The notes: generated from the letters alone by a model not told the origin. Shown: positions 34,520 to 49,900, counted from the first letter of the stretch. The stretch: DNA of 64,000 nt from Leucaena leucocephala (GCA_037074615.1 CM073518.1:6200001-6264000); one strand, 5' to 3'. Program-made: numbers and translations.

Positions 34520-37500
34520 AAAGAGTCTTTAAGGAACCAAAACGTGAGATAGAGGCTAAGTTAACCATTTTAGGTAATGAGAACAACATGATGGAAATTT
34601 GGAACTTATCATTCTAATGATCATGTTATTGCTACATCACAACCTCACTATCGAATTTCTATAATAAGCTTCACCTAGCTAGCATCATTTAGCCAATAAA
34701 TAGCTAGCATTATTCTGTTTTTACCTATCAAGATTTCAATATCAGAGGATAGATATGATAAGAAGTTTGCCAAGTTAAAGACGCCATTATCAATTACCAA
34801 ACCAAGCTAACCTTTAAAGACAGGCATTTTTGATTTACCAAGAAAAAAGACATATCATTAATTACAGTGTGTGCGCATTGTGCAGACTGCAGAATATCTA
34901 TCTCCTTTAAAAACAAATCTGAGTCAATTCTGGATAGGTGTGGGATATGCAATGGATAACTATTGATTAATCTTGATGTTCTCACTTTAGTATCAAAAGA
35001 ATTCAATAATGCGAATCTCATTATATATATCTAATGATGAATAGCTTCAAACCTTCAAGAGGTGGCTAGTGTTAGTGTTAAAGTTTTAGCAAACTTAGTG
35101 TAAACCTTGTTAATCTAAGTATGCATGAGGGGATAACACTGCTTTATCATGTAACAAATGAAACAAGAAAAAAGAACAAGCTGCAAGTCAAAAATGCATT
35201 TCCCAAAAATGCTATAATGGAATTGACTTATAGTCTTAAAAGCAAAATACAGATCGATGAGATCCTGTGGAGGCGCTCTACTGTAATTGCCTAATTGGGC
35301 TAGTCATAATAAAGATGTGTGGTCTCTCCCCTGTGTCACTGGTGTACTTTGAGGGCCTTTACAAGACTGACATGTTCAGTGTCTAGTTAAAGCTCCAAAA
35401 GTTGGAGGCCTACTTAACAAACCCATTAAAAACATCATTTATTAATATGTCCGGCCAATATCATAAATGTTTTAGGCCCTTGAAAGTCCAGTTGTAGAGG
35501 AGAACCCTCCCATTGTAGCAGCAAGTAAGAACTAGGTGGCAATTCATCTGTTCTCCTTTGTAAGATATGGCATAGCAAGTGTAAGTGAAAAAAGATGATG
35601 AATAATATTTTAGATTGCATTGGATAACATGTCTGGAATGTAGTTGGCCAGATTATTGGAGCCTTCTCCCTATTGCGCCACCCTTAAGGTACCCAGTGTG
35701 CCTGGGAAAAAAAGTTTAGGAACAAAATTGAACTTTAACCCTAGAATAAATAATAAGAATAAGTACATTTGATGAAGTTATTCCCAGAATATCTCCCATG
35801 CATAAGGATGTCTTATAAATTTGCAGGTCTTCGAGAAATACCTATTGGTTAGAGCATGCATGGTTGGTTTGTATATTAGTTAATTGCTCATATATGTATT
35901 TCCTGTAATATATATGATACCACTTCTCAAAATGACTTCAAGATGCCATTCAATGTCTTTAAACATCTATCTGTTATATAATAATCAGAAGAGAAGGAAA
36001 TACGATCTGATCGACCTACTACTGATATACTCCACTCATCAAATTAATTATTAACAATGTTTTGGCAAAAAGTTGAAGATGCGTTTGTATACCTTTGTAC
36101 TTTCAGAAATGCGCCGAGCAATCTTTGTAATCTAATTATTATACGCATATAGTATCTCTGTTTGATCATATCAACTCAAAATATTTTTCTATGTGCCTTT
36201 TTATTTCTTGATTGTTAGGTGTTGTTTTAGGTTTTAGTGGGTAGTACAACAGTACATTGATAATGCATTTAGTATTCCCTCGTTTTCCAGCCTTGCTTTA
36301 CTGAATGAAGCCTTGGCCTGTTTTTCCTTTCCATACATGTATGATTTTCATATTAATTAGTCCATATAGCTAAACGTACGTATGCATGTATTTGTTTTCC
36401 TTGAACTTATTTTCTATTTTGAAATATTGGAATCATATATACACACATATACACCATTTCATTCATATATATACCCCGATATGTTGTTATAATGTAAATG
36501 CAGATAACATCATTCAATCACTCCATGTCTTCCTACATACTTAATATAAGAGTACTTAATTAATTTGAATATATTAAATAAATTAAATAAATTATTTAAT
36601 TATAACAAATATGATATAATCTTTTTAAAATATTTCTGTATAACTTTTGATTATATATCAGTTTATAAAGTAGGTAAATTAGTTTGAGAAAAATAATAAA
36701 TATGAGAGATAAAATGGATTAGAGTTTTGTATATATTTAGGACTAGAAATCAACTTACTAATCAATTCTTATATTTAGGACCGATGGAGTAATTTATAAG
36801 CCAATTCCCATCTAGCCCATGCATTATGGATATCCTCCTTCATACGATGGACCAGAAACGAAACTATCAAATGTCAATTTCAAAGTCTCAATACATGCAA
36901 CGATGATCTTGCTTGTCTTGAACAAACAATGTTTGGATCTTGAGGATAGATATATAGATATATACACACAAATTAACATCAGCTTGATGGAAGAAAAGGC
37001 AGGTTTCATGTATACCACAAACTATAAGTTGAATCTACAAAATCTAAGTTGCTATATATACATTATTATTTGCCCCTTGTGCATTATATCAGATAAGAAA
37101 ATACCATATATTCAGGAACACAAATCTTTAGCATGGGTGGGTCCCTGAGAAAGAATAGCCATAAGGTGAAGCCCTAATAATCTGGCCAACTATTTCATTG
37201 ATTTGGATGGTGCCGGAAATCATGCCTTGCTTGTTCTTCTTGCCTAGTGATCCTCTTTTCACCAATTGCATTTTCTGGGTCCCTTCCCAACTTCAATTTG
37301 ATGTGCTTGTTTAATATCATCCATGTAACTTCTGTTTCCTATATGCATGAATATATACACACTTGTCAATTATTAATTGATCTTTACAAAACCCTCCCAC
37401 CGAAAAAGTTGTGGATGAAAGTGCTTTATGTGCCTTAGGTCATCTATATTATTGAATTATGCTCCTATCTTATTTAGCTCTATGTTTTTCATGTGTCTTT

Positions 37501-40500
37501 GTTCTTTTACAAAGTTTACTTTATTTTTCCATGTATTTAATTAAAGTTTAGTTTAATAGGTCATTAATTAAGACGAATGTTCTACAACAAAATAACGTGG
37601 TGGCCGGTGAAAATAACGATGCTTCAAAATGTATTATATAACTTAATCTTTTAATTAAAATTATAAATGTTGAATAACTATCCATGTGTTTTCATTAAGA
37701 ACATATGTTTGATATTTTGTAAATTCTTTGGTGCATATTAAAAGTAGATTACACTGGAGCAAACTTTCTATATAATTACACTACAAAAATGGCTGTTCAA
37801 TCAATAAAGCAGTTATATCCTCTTTAGCTAGAGATATTGAATTTGAATATGAGAATAGAGCCGTACGTGTTAAATACTTAATAATATAGTTTGTGACTTT
37901 AAAAAAAAATCTACTTGGTTTGATCGTGATGAGTTTAAACCTTGATAAATCTTTTAGTTGAAATGAGATAGATCCAGTATATCATATGTACAATTTGTTT
38001 TTTTTAAAAAGTGAGAGTGACAATCATCACGGATTTCTTTAATATATCACATAATAATTATCCCAGTGCTTTCACTTTCAAAGAATCACTAAAGAATTTT
38101 TTTCCTAAAAAACAAAAAGAAGTTATAGTAAAATTCATAATTTTCATTGAATAAAAACAATAATCTTCAGAATAATAAAAGAACAATCGATCGGAAAGTA
38201 GCTTTTCAACTACTTTCTTATGTAAGTTCCTATGCGGATCGCAAGTGTTAGCAAAAATATGTAAAATACATTGTTTTAACTTAATACAAGGAATTAATTA
38301 CCAAAAAATATGATGCAAGATCTTTTGGGAGGTGGGAACTGTACTGGAACATGCTTGCGAACTAAGAAATTGTCGTTTTCATTCATAGTTTATTATCCGC
38401 TGTAATCTCATCCCAAGTTCTGATTCTGAAAACTAATTAACAATGAATAGTCAAATTTACTACTAAATAACAGTATTCCTATCAGTACATCTCCTTCCTA
38501 AGTTTGGAATACACGTTCACGTTCACGTAGGAATTGGTCAGCAAAAAGAAAACAATTGTATTTTGAATCAAATCTGTAAACATGGACTTCAATGTTTTGT
38601 TTTTTAAGGTTACACGCGTCAACTTTGGTATTTAGTCCCTCTATACATTGAACCTCATTAAATTAACTGATAAAGCTCAGTGCGATTGGATTTGGCACTA
38701 TATACAAAGGGCTCTTCATGCTTTAGCCAACATTGCCAGCTATACACACACATATATATGAATGCCAAATATTACTATATACGTGAGAATTGTTCTCTCT
38801 TCCTGTTCCTTGAGATGCTGGTTTTCTAGGGATTCAGAAACTTGATCAGTAAAAGAACATGCGCTTCATTGACGTGTATATCAAACAAACCTATATGGGT
38901 TTTGGTGGGCATGTGAATATTAAGTATATATAATGTAAGATGTTTAGTTACAATTAATATAAAATTAATGCACTAATTCAGAGAATATAATCTTACTGAT
39001 GATGTACGTCTATGATAGGGAAAAACGTACCTTGTTGGGTGAATTTGAGTGATTAATTAAGTGGAGAGAGAGTTTAATTCAGATTAGAAAAATTAATGAT
39101 GATTAGCCATGATCGATACAGTTAGAGAGCGATTATGATTATGCAATGGTTGAGGAGGATTAAAATACAAAGGAAGCTAGAAAGGAATAATAATTAAAAA
39201 GGGGGGTTTACACCTTGGCTTTAGTGTAAAGACAGAGTAAGATCACGTTGTTCAATAATGGATTAATCGTATATATAGCCTGCTTCAAAACCTTTCTGTT
39301 TAGTGTTTAATTAAATAAATGGGCATTATAATTATTGGGAATCTTGTAAATGGGACTTAGCCTCGTGCGTTCCCTTAACCACCACCATCGTTAACGACAC
39401 AGATTAAACGTTGATTAAAGGTTCTTGATGCCATGGTCGGTGCCGGAAACCTCAGTGCCGCGAAGCTTCCTCCTCTTACTTGCACTTGCACCACAACTCA
39501 TTACCTGACAAAGCTTCTTAACATACATATATAATTTTATAAATATCGTTCAATTAATATATATATCACTTTAATTAATATATTTAATGCCTTCGAATCA
39601 AGAACAATATATCTATATATTATCGTAAATATAAAATTTAATTTATAGTATAAATTGTATTACGAACGATCTTATATTTAGGACATGATAAGTATATAAG
39701 ATTTAACTAGTTTATGTACTTTGATATAATTGAGATATGGGTTTTACTGACTTTAGAAATATAAGAACTCAGTATTTTCTCAAATAATATTATAATTAGA
39801 TTGATGATATTATAACTAAAGTTTGTAACCTTAATAATGATCGATACAAATTACTTGATCATCTATACGTGTTGTAATATTTTGTGCATCTATATATTTC
39901 ATATCCATTGATTGCATATTTTACTTTCCCATGCAAAAATCACAGGATTGATTCTTTAAAAAAAATATACGTACGTATATATAGATTAATTGATAAAGCC
40001 GATAATAAATATAATTCTAAATAAACTTGATAAAGTTGATCAATCATTAATGTACTATGCTTAGTATACGGCAAAGTACTTGAACTCATAATATATAGAA
40101 TAACCCCACTGCAAAAAAAATCATGCATGTTCATTACCTCCTATCCATGATTGAAATGCCCAGCTACGTGTTCGTCAATAAATGAATTTTCAGTACAAAA
40201 AAGGACAATCATGAAAAATATATAGAGTAATATTTATTTTTTCAATTGAATGAGTAAATGAACTTGATGGACACGAGCAATGGGCCTATTTTGATCCAAA
40301 AAGTTAAAACACATTAATATAATAAATAATTGTAAATAATTTAATTGACAAAAAAAGAAGACATATAATTATTTAAAGTGTGTTTAATTTTTGGGAAGTA
40401 TTATTTTATTGTAATTCTAATCGCGATATTTGGGGAGGTATCATAACTCCTGAGTGTTTAAGTTTATATTTAAGGATAATAGATAGCTCGTCCTACCTGA

Positions 40501-41273
40501 TATTAGTATCGCCTAAAAAAAATTTCGTCTTACTTTTAAATTATGGGTGAGTCTAACTTTTTCTAAAACTTTATATTAAAAAAAATATTTCCATGTCATA
40601 ATTTAATTTCATCGCAAAAATTAAGGGCATATGACATCATTGTAGCCCCTATTTCCTCCAATTATAAGAAACTATATTAGCTTAATTATAGGTCCACATT
40701 TTTCTTAAAAAAATTGTTCTCGGCAAAAATATATATTTCAGGGCTACACAGGATAATATCATAATAGCAAGTATCAATAATTACGTTGAGTCACTGGCCA
40801 GACTGGTCCAATGAGACATCTTTTTTTTTGGTGATAATGAGACATCTTTTCCACCAAACACATTCAGAATAAATCATTAATTTGAGAGAAAATTATATTT
40901 TAAAATTTTGAATATTTCATTAAATTTTTAATTCAATATTTAATTTTTAAAAAATAATTAAAATTTTATGTAGCTTATATTAAATTTAATAAAATTATAT
41001 CATACATATAAGAAAATTAAAATTGAAAGAATTAAATTTAAAATTATTTAAATTACAAAATCTTAAGGAGGAAATTAAAGGGCGAAGTTCTACAAGTAAA
41101 AGTATGTTTTTAAGTTTTTATAATGATATCTGTAAATATTCTTAATTTCACAAATTCAAACTAAAAATATTTGGAACTTATTCCAGCTGTTCCATACGAT
41201 TGAGAATTAAACATATCAAACTTTTAATTATTTATTGGCTATCATTTATTTTACATTGTAAGATAAAAGCATA

Positions 41274-41307
<34 letters not shown>

Positions 41308-42240
41308 CAAACAACAACAAGCAAATTTCTTTTTGGCCAAAACAGCAAGCAAATTGAAAACTTAGCGATTCCTTATTATCACTATTACTATTATTATTAT
41401 TTGATATCTATTTTTTTATAATAATTAATAATTATTACTATTTTCAGAGTGTTTTCACGTCTTCTAGTTTGTCTTTATTTATTGCAGTGCATGAGATTAA
41501 TTGGGAAAGGCTTTTAATTTAATCCCTGTTGTTGTTTTTTCCTCTTCTGCTTCATTGTCCGTTCTATATCGTATGAAGGAATCATGAATACAATGTGCTT
41601 CTTGCTCAGACCAACAACACCTACTTTATTCAATGGCAACTTCTGCATCTAACATATATATAATCATCTTAATTATAATAATCAACTGAGTTATCAGTTC
41701 ATTGGAATCTGTGATTTATTTATTTTCTTTCTTTAATCTCAATAATTATCCTTCATCCTTGATATAATACATAATTTATAATATGGCTCTTCGGGCAACC
41801 TGGTCCACAATCTTTGAGTGAGTCCCACGCATTTCTTCATCCAAATTGTAAAATTATTAAATACAGAATTAAATTTGTTCTGATAAACTCAATTTTTTAT
41901 TTTATTAAATAAAAATATATAAAAAAGGCGCGAAACTAATTTCATAAAATCATTTTTGGCAAATTCTTTAGTAACTAATTGATTACTACATACAAATCAT
42001 ATATATTTCAGAAAAGCCCATCCAGTGTCAGCCCCCAAAATAAAAAAGAAAGATTATAAAAATCCAAATCCCATGTCAATGAATTGAAAAGCGCTCAATG
42101 CCATAATTCGGAGGGCAGTTTCGTCAAATCAAACCCACTAATAATAATTACGACCATCGTTGTTAAAGTAAGATCGTAGGGTTGTTGCTATATATATACA
42201 TACAAGTCTCATCCTTCAAAGCCTGTCCTGTTCAAAACTC
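34520..42240. other. Gene-poor region of about 7.7 kb
   Basis: No protein gene is supported on either strand. It holds AT-rich sequence, TA runs, an ATT microsatellite (41276-41305), one arm pair of an inverted motif (35645-35680 and 37150-37187) and a dispersed repeat (about 40378-40590). Some of it may encode long non-coding RNA, but nothing in the sequence proves that. Confidence 0.55.
40378..40590. repeat. Dispersed repeat, copy A (related to 62275-62560)
   Basis: Shared blocks with the second copy include AAGTAT.ATTTTATT.TAATTCTA.TCG, TTGGGGAG, the CCTGATATTAGTATCGCCTA-like stretch, and TTAAATTATGGGTGAGT-like ends. The order and spacing agree. No terminal repeats or coding were identified, so its class is unknown. 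Confidence 0.6.
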
Positions 42241-42305
42241 AGATATCAGATCCTTCAATTCTTCTCCCTTCAGTTTCTCCACAAAAACCATATTATTACA
42301 CTCAA

Positions 42306-42776
42306 ATGGGTAACAGCTTAAGGTGCTGTTTGGCTTGTGTTCTTCCCTGCGGTGCTCTTGACTTGATCCGAATAGTTCATCTTAACGGCTTCGTCGAAGA
42401 GCTCACCGGTCACATCACCGCCGATGAAGTCCTCAAGGCCAATCCCAATCACGTCCTAACCAGACCCACCTCTCAGGGAGTCGTTCGCCGGATTCTCGTC
42501 CTCTCGCCGGACACCGAGCTCAAGCGAGGCAGCATCTACTTCTTGATCCCCTCCTCCTCTGTCCCGGAAAATAAGAAGACTTGCTCCAAGAAGAACAAGA
42601 TCGGCAAGAAGAGTAATAGACTTACTGATTTCTCATCTCAATGTGATGATACACCCCTCGCAGTAGTACTCTCTGCAGATGTTGCTTCCTCCGAGAAGAA
42701 ATCTTCCCGCCGGGATCGCCGAAGTGGCCACAGTGGAATATGGAGGCCTCGTTTAGAGAGTATCTCTGAGGACTAG
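42306..42776 (+). CDS. DUF4228 (PADRE) domain protein
   Basis: A single exon of 156 residues. It begins MGNSLRCCLACVLPCGALDL, with Gly2 for N-myristoylation and several Cys for palmitoylation, so membrane attachment is likely. The PADRE core follows: IRIVHLNGFVEELTGHITADE, then a long gap to RRILVLSPDTELKRGSIYFLIP. The tail is basic, Ser-rich and ends SGIWRPRLESISED, the conserved W-x-P-x-L-x-S-I closing motif. The family is plant-specific and many members respond to pathogens or abiotic stress; the biochemical role is unknown. A pyrimidine-rich leader with TATATATA about 110 bp upstream suits the start. Intact. Confidence 0.9.
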   Translation: MGNSLRCCLACVLPCGALDLIRIVHLNGFVEELTGHITADEVLKANPNHVLTRPTSQGVVRRILVLSPDTELKRGSIYFLIPSSSVPENKKTCSKKNKIGKKSNRLTDFSSQCDDTPLAVVLSADVASSEKKSSRRDRRSGHSGIWRPRLESISED

Positions 42777-43961
42777 TACCTTTTTTTTGTTTTGTTTTTT
42801 TCTGGTGGGGTGTTTGAGTTTGCCGGTGACGGAATCTGGCTTTCTTGGGGGAACCAAAAATGGTTTCAATTATTGAAGGAGAGCGAAGAAAGAATATGTA
42901 CTCTCTTTTTTGCCCTTTTTGGGGTCCCTTTTGGAAACAAATGTATGTGGGTTTTTGGTTTTGTGGATAAACAAAAATTTACCTTGTTAATATTCTCTTT
43001 TTATCTCCTTTGTGTTTGGCTGCTTATTCCAATTGATCAAGCTTCAATCTTTTCACTGCTATGGAAAAAAAGAAGAAGAAAAAACACCGGCCTGACGGTG
43101 ACGGATATATATATTCAAGTTTCTGTCCTTTGAATCACAGATTTATATTGTAAATATCTTTCTTTCGATCGTCTTTGATCTTTGATGTGTACAGACAACC
43201 CAAATGAAACTTGCATACATGAAAAATTGTAATTTAACTTAATGAATCAAATATGACTTTGAAATATTTGTTCACCCTAAATTATAGTTTAGGCGTTGAT
43301 CCGTTTAACGGTGCAAATGATGAAAGAGTTTGAAAGTGAGATCCAATGAAGCCGAGTTTAATTCAGTTCCATGAGCTAATCTAATCAAAAGGAACATGCT
43401 TGCAGAACACACGTGTCTTCCCGAGGAATCTGGTTATTACTAATAATAATATATAGCACTAAACATCAATAAAAGGCTCAAGTTGACAAAATTACTAATT
43501 GCTTCTGTAGATAATTAAACTGTTAGCTGGGCATCATTATTTTGGTGATAATTAAGATTAGGAAGAAAATATTTAAATAAAAATATATAAACGATTAAAT
43601 AAGACTTGAGGACATAAGAAAATGATAATTTAAGAAAAGTGAAGGCAACAAAGGGAGGGAATTTTGGCAACATACAGCAAGGATATTAAAAATGCTACGC
43701 ATAACTGTAGACGATGTCTTAATTAAGGTTAATGATTATGAGTCTACGCTTAGAGCACTTCACGTCCCGACCTTGTTTGTTTATTAGAACTTAACATTTC
43801 TGGGAGAATTCAAAGGCCATAGGTTATTGATTACAAAACCAGACGGCCACTATAACTAATTATATAATATATTCGAAAGAATTTCATGTTGATGAAACTC
43901 CTCATCGCAGTTTATAGCTTATATAATACTTGAAGGTGAAGCTTAGATCTCTACAAGCCAC

Positions 43962-44016
<55 letters not shown>

Positions 44017-44681
44017 TGAGAACCAAGTTTATTAGTTAAGAGTATATAGAAGATGGTAACTTGGTTTTAATTAAACGTTCTTGTACAAGTAATGAAGCAA
44101 GGTTAAAGAAAAGGAATAGGTGAAGATAATATAAGTAAATGATCATATAGATCGCTGGTGATGGAAGGTGTTAAGGTATAGATAGAGAGAGAGTGATAGA
44201 TAATTAAAAACAAATGGGGAACAAGCTGGCATATATATGGTGTATGAAGTGATATAAAAATTGCAAAATTGCTTGTGCACGTGGGATTGCCTCTTCTCTC
44301 TCTCTCCCTCTCCCCCCCCCCAACTCATTAGTTGACTGCTTCAGCTAAAGTCGTCGTAAGCGAATGTAGTAAGCTGGTTTTTGAGGTAACGGGATTGAAG
44401 TTATATGTATGTATGTATGCATGCGATGGAGTAGATGTTGATTATATTTAAATTGAATGATGAGAAGATGATTAACATAATGAAGAAGAAGTTAAAAGAA
44501 GTGATGTAGCTAGGTGGTGGGGGGTTGAGATCCCGAGGAAAGTGGTTAGGAGAAAGGAGATCAAGACGCTAAGTTTGCGCCATTAATTCGTTCATGCATC
44601 GCCTTAACCTAACACTTCCCCCTCTTTCTCCTCCCTCTCTTCCTTCCCTCTGTTTCCCTCTTTCCTCTCTTTTCATTGCTT

Positions 44682-44719
<38 letters not shown>

Positions 44720-44815
44720 ATGCCTTACGAGTATAGGTGACAAATTTTTGTAGGCCTTAGGTTTACATAGTATAGAATATGTATGTAATAAGTTGTCATG
44801 TAAAATTCCAACTTA

Positions 44816-44854
<39 letters not shown>

Positions 44855-46960
44855 GAACTGATACGAGATAAGCTAAATACAAATGATGAAGGGCGGCTCA
44901 TTAGTTTAATATTAAATTACCTTATATATAAATGAAAACTCAATCAACTTTGTACTTGAGATTTCCTTTAAGTGAAAAATTATGGGAAAAAGATACAAAT
45001 TGAAAGTTTGGGGGAAAAAGAATAATACTTTGCAGCTTACACTTGAAGATTTGGAGTGATGAGTTGATGGATTAGAAATGGAGAATGAAAGTGTACGTGT
45101 AGATCATATCCAACCTCACATGATGAGGAGGAACCTAATAAGTTTGGTTGTGGCAAGATAATAATCCACCACCACCATCTCAAAAGGGAATCATCTTTCT
45201 TTTTAGGGCACTGTCTCAATCCATCCATCGTTCTCCTAACAGTAATACCCTTCATTCTTTCTTTTAATAATGTCACATTTATTTAATTTATCTCTATCTT
45301 TTTCCCCCGTCACCTCCATTAATTCTTTTCAACGTTATCAATAAATAGAATATTAGTACTTTTAAATGACATGAACTATGAGACATTGAGACCTCAAAAA
45401 AAAGTGATTCCCTTCCACTTCAAGTGCTTCTTAATTATCTTTTTTCTGGAATCAAGCTACGTTCATATCTATATGACATGATCAAGCTAAGCAAGCATAA
45501 ATAAAACATCACACAGCTAGAACAATATAATTACCTGCCTACCCGTACGAACCATCACTTTAAATTTAATTTGTTGCTAAAAAAATTCAATCCTTCGAGA
45601 GCGTATTCCACAATTCGAAACGAATTCTCTCCAAGCACTGATTTTAGTTTATTTCGAGTGAGTGAGTGACATGTGAAATGAAAGTCAGAGTGATCAAACT
45701 ACGTACAATAAACTAGGGTAAATAATTGTTCTTCACCTAATTAATGGCCGTGAAGATTACCGACATAAATATTAATATGTGCATCTTAGGTCTTATTTGT
45801 GTAATATACTACTTTAATTAACGAAGATTCTTATTAAATATTTTATCTAGGCTCATCAAGGTTCAAATCCAAGTTTACAAGGCTTTATTAATATTATCAT
45901 TAAAATCATACGCAAACCAAGGTGCACGGTTTAACTAGATTTGTTTTAATTTTATAATATATATATATATAATTATATATTATTGAAGATTACCGAAGAT
46001 AAAAAATAGGAAATATTACCTTGTAAAGCCAAAGAGCGAGTACTTTCTTGTAAATTTGGATTGGCCACACAGACACCGGCCCTGCGAAACAAGCTCCGTA
46101 CCACGAGGAGTACTCCTAGTTGTGGAGTTATATATACATATATAACAAGGGTGCTGTCGTTAAAGCTGGTTTCGAAAGTTTTAATATATATATAACGAAA
46201 CATCCTCGTTTTTCATGGCTGGAACTGTGTTTCCATTTGGTTTGCTTAGCGGGTGGCATATACAATATCTGCAACTTTCAAAAGCTAGGTTTATGTCTGC
46301 TGTTTGGGTGCTTAATCCTCTTACAATATCCATAACTCTGCATTATGCTCCCTCCCTTTTCTTTACTTTATCAACACTCAAATCCTATTTCCCACATTCT
46401 TGTTCTCTCATGCATCCTTCGTTTTTCTGTCTTCCTTAGTTGGGCACTGCTTGCTTTTCGCTTTTTCTCTACAACGTTGCTCTTTTGATTTGCTGTTTAA
46501 TTAAGATCCTCTGTCTCCCACCTGAAATCTCATCTCATGAAGCAGCAAATATCTTCTGCCTTTTGTTTCTTGTTTCTCAACAAATATATCTTTCCACCGC
46601 AACATATCTCACTAGTTTAAATTTTGCGCATTATGAGTGAGTAATGACATGTCCCATTAATTTAATTTGAAAATAGACAACATTTGTAGTTTCTAGTAGT
46701 ATACCAGTTTGAGAAAATCCATCTACAAAATAGAACTTTCTTACACATTTACCTCACAACGTAAACTTAATTTACAAAATAGGGCCCTATTTCAAGGCAG
46801 ATGGATTCACAGTGATTCATATTAAGATTCCTCTCACTGAACTGAAGATCGGAATACTGTCACTTCTCTACTCAGTATTTAGGATGAACTTAAATGCAAA
46901 AAGTTTAAAGGGAAAAAAACCAAAGAAAAATAGGAGGGGACAGAAAAAATTATTAATTGT
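42777..46960. other. Intergenic with microsatellites
   Basis: No gene is supported. TA microsatellites lie at about 43964-44012 and 44820-44850, and a CT run followed by TA at about 44685-44720. A C-run lies at 44311-44320. Open frames around 46120-46640 have no recognisable domain. Confidence 0.55.
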
Positions 46961-46962
46961 GA

Positions 46963-49900
46963 TCAAACCCCGTACGCTTCTATTCTTTCTCTTCTCAGGC
47001 GTGTTGATTCCTGAGGGTCACGTAATCCCCATAATCTGGTTTGCTGTTGCACCACAAGAACTGAAGTTTTAACTCCAATGTCTAAGGAGGCAAGAATCTC
47101 TCCCACAGTTCCCAATTCTCCATCCTTCCACTTCTTAAGTTCAGACATCAGAGTTGAAGCTCCATGCCTTCTTCCCACCATGGTAATGTCATAAACATTG
47201 TCTATGTCTTCAACAGTTGAAAGCACGTCCCTCCCTTCCATTACTCGTGCCTCCTTGTACGAAACCCTTTCATTTCGGAAGGCGCTGAGCCTGAAGTCAC
47301 TCAAGATCTGGGTATCAAGCACTTTGCTCCTTTCTGTACCAGCAACAATCTCTGTTGAAGAAGAAGAAAAATGAACCAGAGTTATATACACATTGGGTTG
47401 TTCCAACATGCGCCTTGCCAATGCAAGGGCTTCACGGTCATCTGCTCCTCCAAAGAACACAGCTACTTGATGTGTTGGTTCCCTGACAAAATGATCACAC
47501 CAAAAGTTTTGTTGATTGCCACGATCCACAAGGACGCCAACTGAGCAAGGGGCTTTTTCTAGAACATTCTTAGTCAAGGGCTTGAAGGGAGATGATGCCA
47601 CTTGTTTCCTTCCATATATCAACTTCTTCTGAAAAGGTATGATTACAAAGGTTGCTCTGTTTTCAAGTTGCATGAAGCACACATCATTGTGCATTGTTTC
47701 ATATGGGGAGATGCCTTTATAGCTGCACAGAGTAACCAGGCCTCCATGCTCATGCTCAAATTTCATGAATGAGTGGAAAATTTTCACAGATTCAGTTGGA
47801 TGTTGATAAGTATTTTCGCGTGGCACGTGCACGATGAGTAGAGAGGATGCACGGCCCGCGAGCATAACAAGTTGGAGCACCACTATATCAACGGGGCTTT
47901 TTATGTTTGGATTGGAAGCAGCAAGGAGGTTCAGAATTGGCAAGACATTATCTGGTTTGTGAATGCATGAGAGAATTTGCAGTGGTTCATTGTCACTATG
48001 ATGCAAAATTGTCCTCCTTTTATAAGCAAGAAACCTCCTGGATGGATCATATAGGTTTTTCACAACAGGCGATACAATCCCAGTTACGAGCATAACGGAA
48101 ACAAACATAATTGCATAAAGTTCCTCACTAATGGTCTGCAAAAGCACAGAAGCACTCCTGTTATTTAGCATACAATAAACAAACTCTACCAAGTTGTATG
48201 TATTATGAATGAGTCAAAGAAAAAATGGCTTACATTTTCTAATTTCCAGTCAATCAACAAGGCCAGTTCGACAATGCCTTTGCAGTTCATAACAAAACCA
48301 AGAGAAAGAGCATCTCGGAAGGGCATCCTACACAAAAGGAGAGGCAATAGTACTGCTAACATCTTCCCACAGAAGGCAACAAAAAATATTAAATGAATTA
48401 CACCCACATTCCTCAGCTCCTTGATGGCAAAAACATCTGTTCTTAATCCGCATACGATAAAAATAATAGGCTGGGACACTACAGAAACAAAGTAGTCAAT
48501 CTTGTGTACTAGTGCAGCTCCTAATGGCGGCCCATCTGGTATAGCCAACCCTAGCACTAAAGACACAAGATATGCATGTAAGCCAAGCACTTGGCCATGA
48601 ATCCACTGAGCAAAAATGTCACAGATGACCCCAAAAATATATATTTCCTTAACAGGTTCCCCCTCTGGGGTGTGTCGAATTGCCCATAATGCTGCTGGAC
48701 GCACAACAAACATGATGACATAAATAAGAAGAGCAGTTGCCAAGAAAATTTCAAAACATACTCCTATTGACTCTGGTGGGCTAATCTTGAGGTAAACTGC
48801 ATTACCATGACCAACCAGTGGAAGACATCACAAACTAGTGAAGAAGAAGAGGCCAAGCAACCAATCTCTGAATTAAGAATCTGGAGTTCAAAAAGAAAAC
48901 AGTTTATCACTGGAAACGCTGTCATAGATGCAATTGTCACCACAATTGGAAGCGTCTCAGAAATATCATTATCCAGCGGAAAAAACTGACTGGCGATAAA
49001 GGCAAACGTTTGGGCTAAGGTATAAGGAATAATGAAGCCTAAAACTCCCATGGCCAAGGTCCTTTTACCTGATCTAGAAATGATGGTTGGATCTTTACCC
49101 CAACTAGGAAGACGAATATCATGAAAACCGAAAAACGCTAAGGTATCAAGCACACATTTTCCTTTGGGTGGGAAAACTCTCTTGGCAAATTCTGAGTTGC
49201 GCCCAAGAATTGAAGGTCCTAATGTCAAACCGCCCTAGTAAACAGAGATCATTGAGGAAATTAGACACAAATCACTGGCATCAACTGTAAACCATGAAAA
49301 ATAATTGTGGAAATAGCAACTAGCAGGGTTTCATGTTTCAAACTCAAAATAAATTATTAGATAACAGAACGATGCGAGGCAAAATAAAAGACTTTGGTGG
49401 CTGTTTGTCTTATATGTATAACTTTGTTAACAACTAACAGGCGCATTGGGCCATTGGCCAGTGATTAAGCAACTAAAAGAATAAGTGAGAATACTGATAC
49501 GACCTACCTATGATGAATTACTTGGTTCAAATGGCAGTGGTTTTTAAATATTCCCTTCATCCTCTCTATTTAGTATCTAGAAAAGCAAAAAGGCGGTTCA
49601 TTCCAATCGAATAACTGTTTTTGCATCTCCCTACTGTGATTTTACTTGTTTCTCTTTCTGAGAATATTGTACTGAATTTGTCAACAGATACATTACGTGG
49701 TCATACAATCTGTAATGGGCCTTGAAAGACAAATTATCGGACCTAGATTGACTAACAATAATGGGTTTCTAATTACCAAACGTAACAGCCAATGGAAGAC
49801 CAATAATTTATTCTAATAGTGATTTTAACATCAAAATGGAAATTAATAATAAGCAGGCTGCGAGCTTACAAGAATTTGAGAAATAATATGGGGTTGACCC

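Noticed and set aside
35630..35700. miRNA precursor near the inverted motif
   Set aside because: The matching arm is 1.5 kb away and the pairing is only about 35 bp with mismatches. No known mature miRNA sequence is present.
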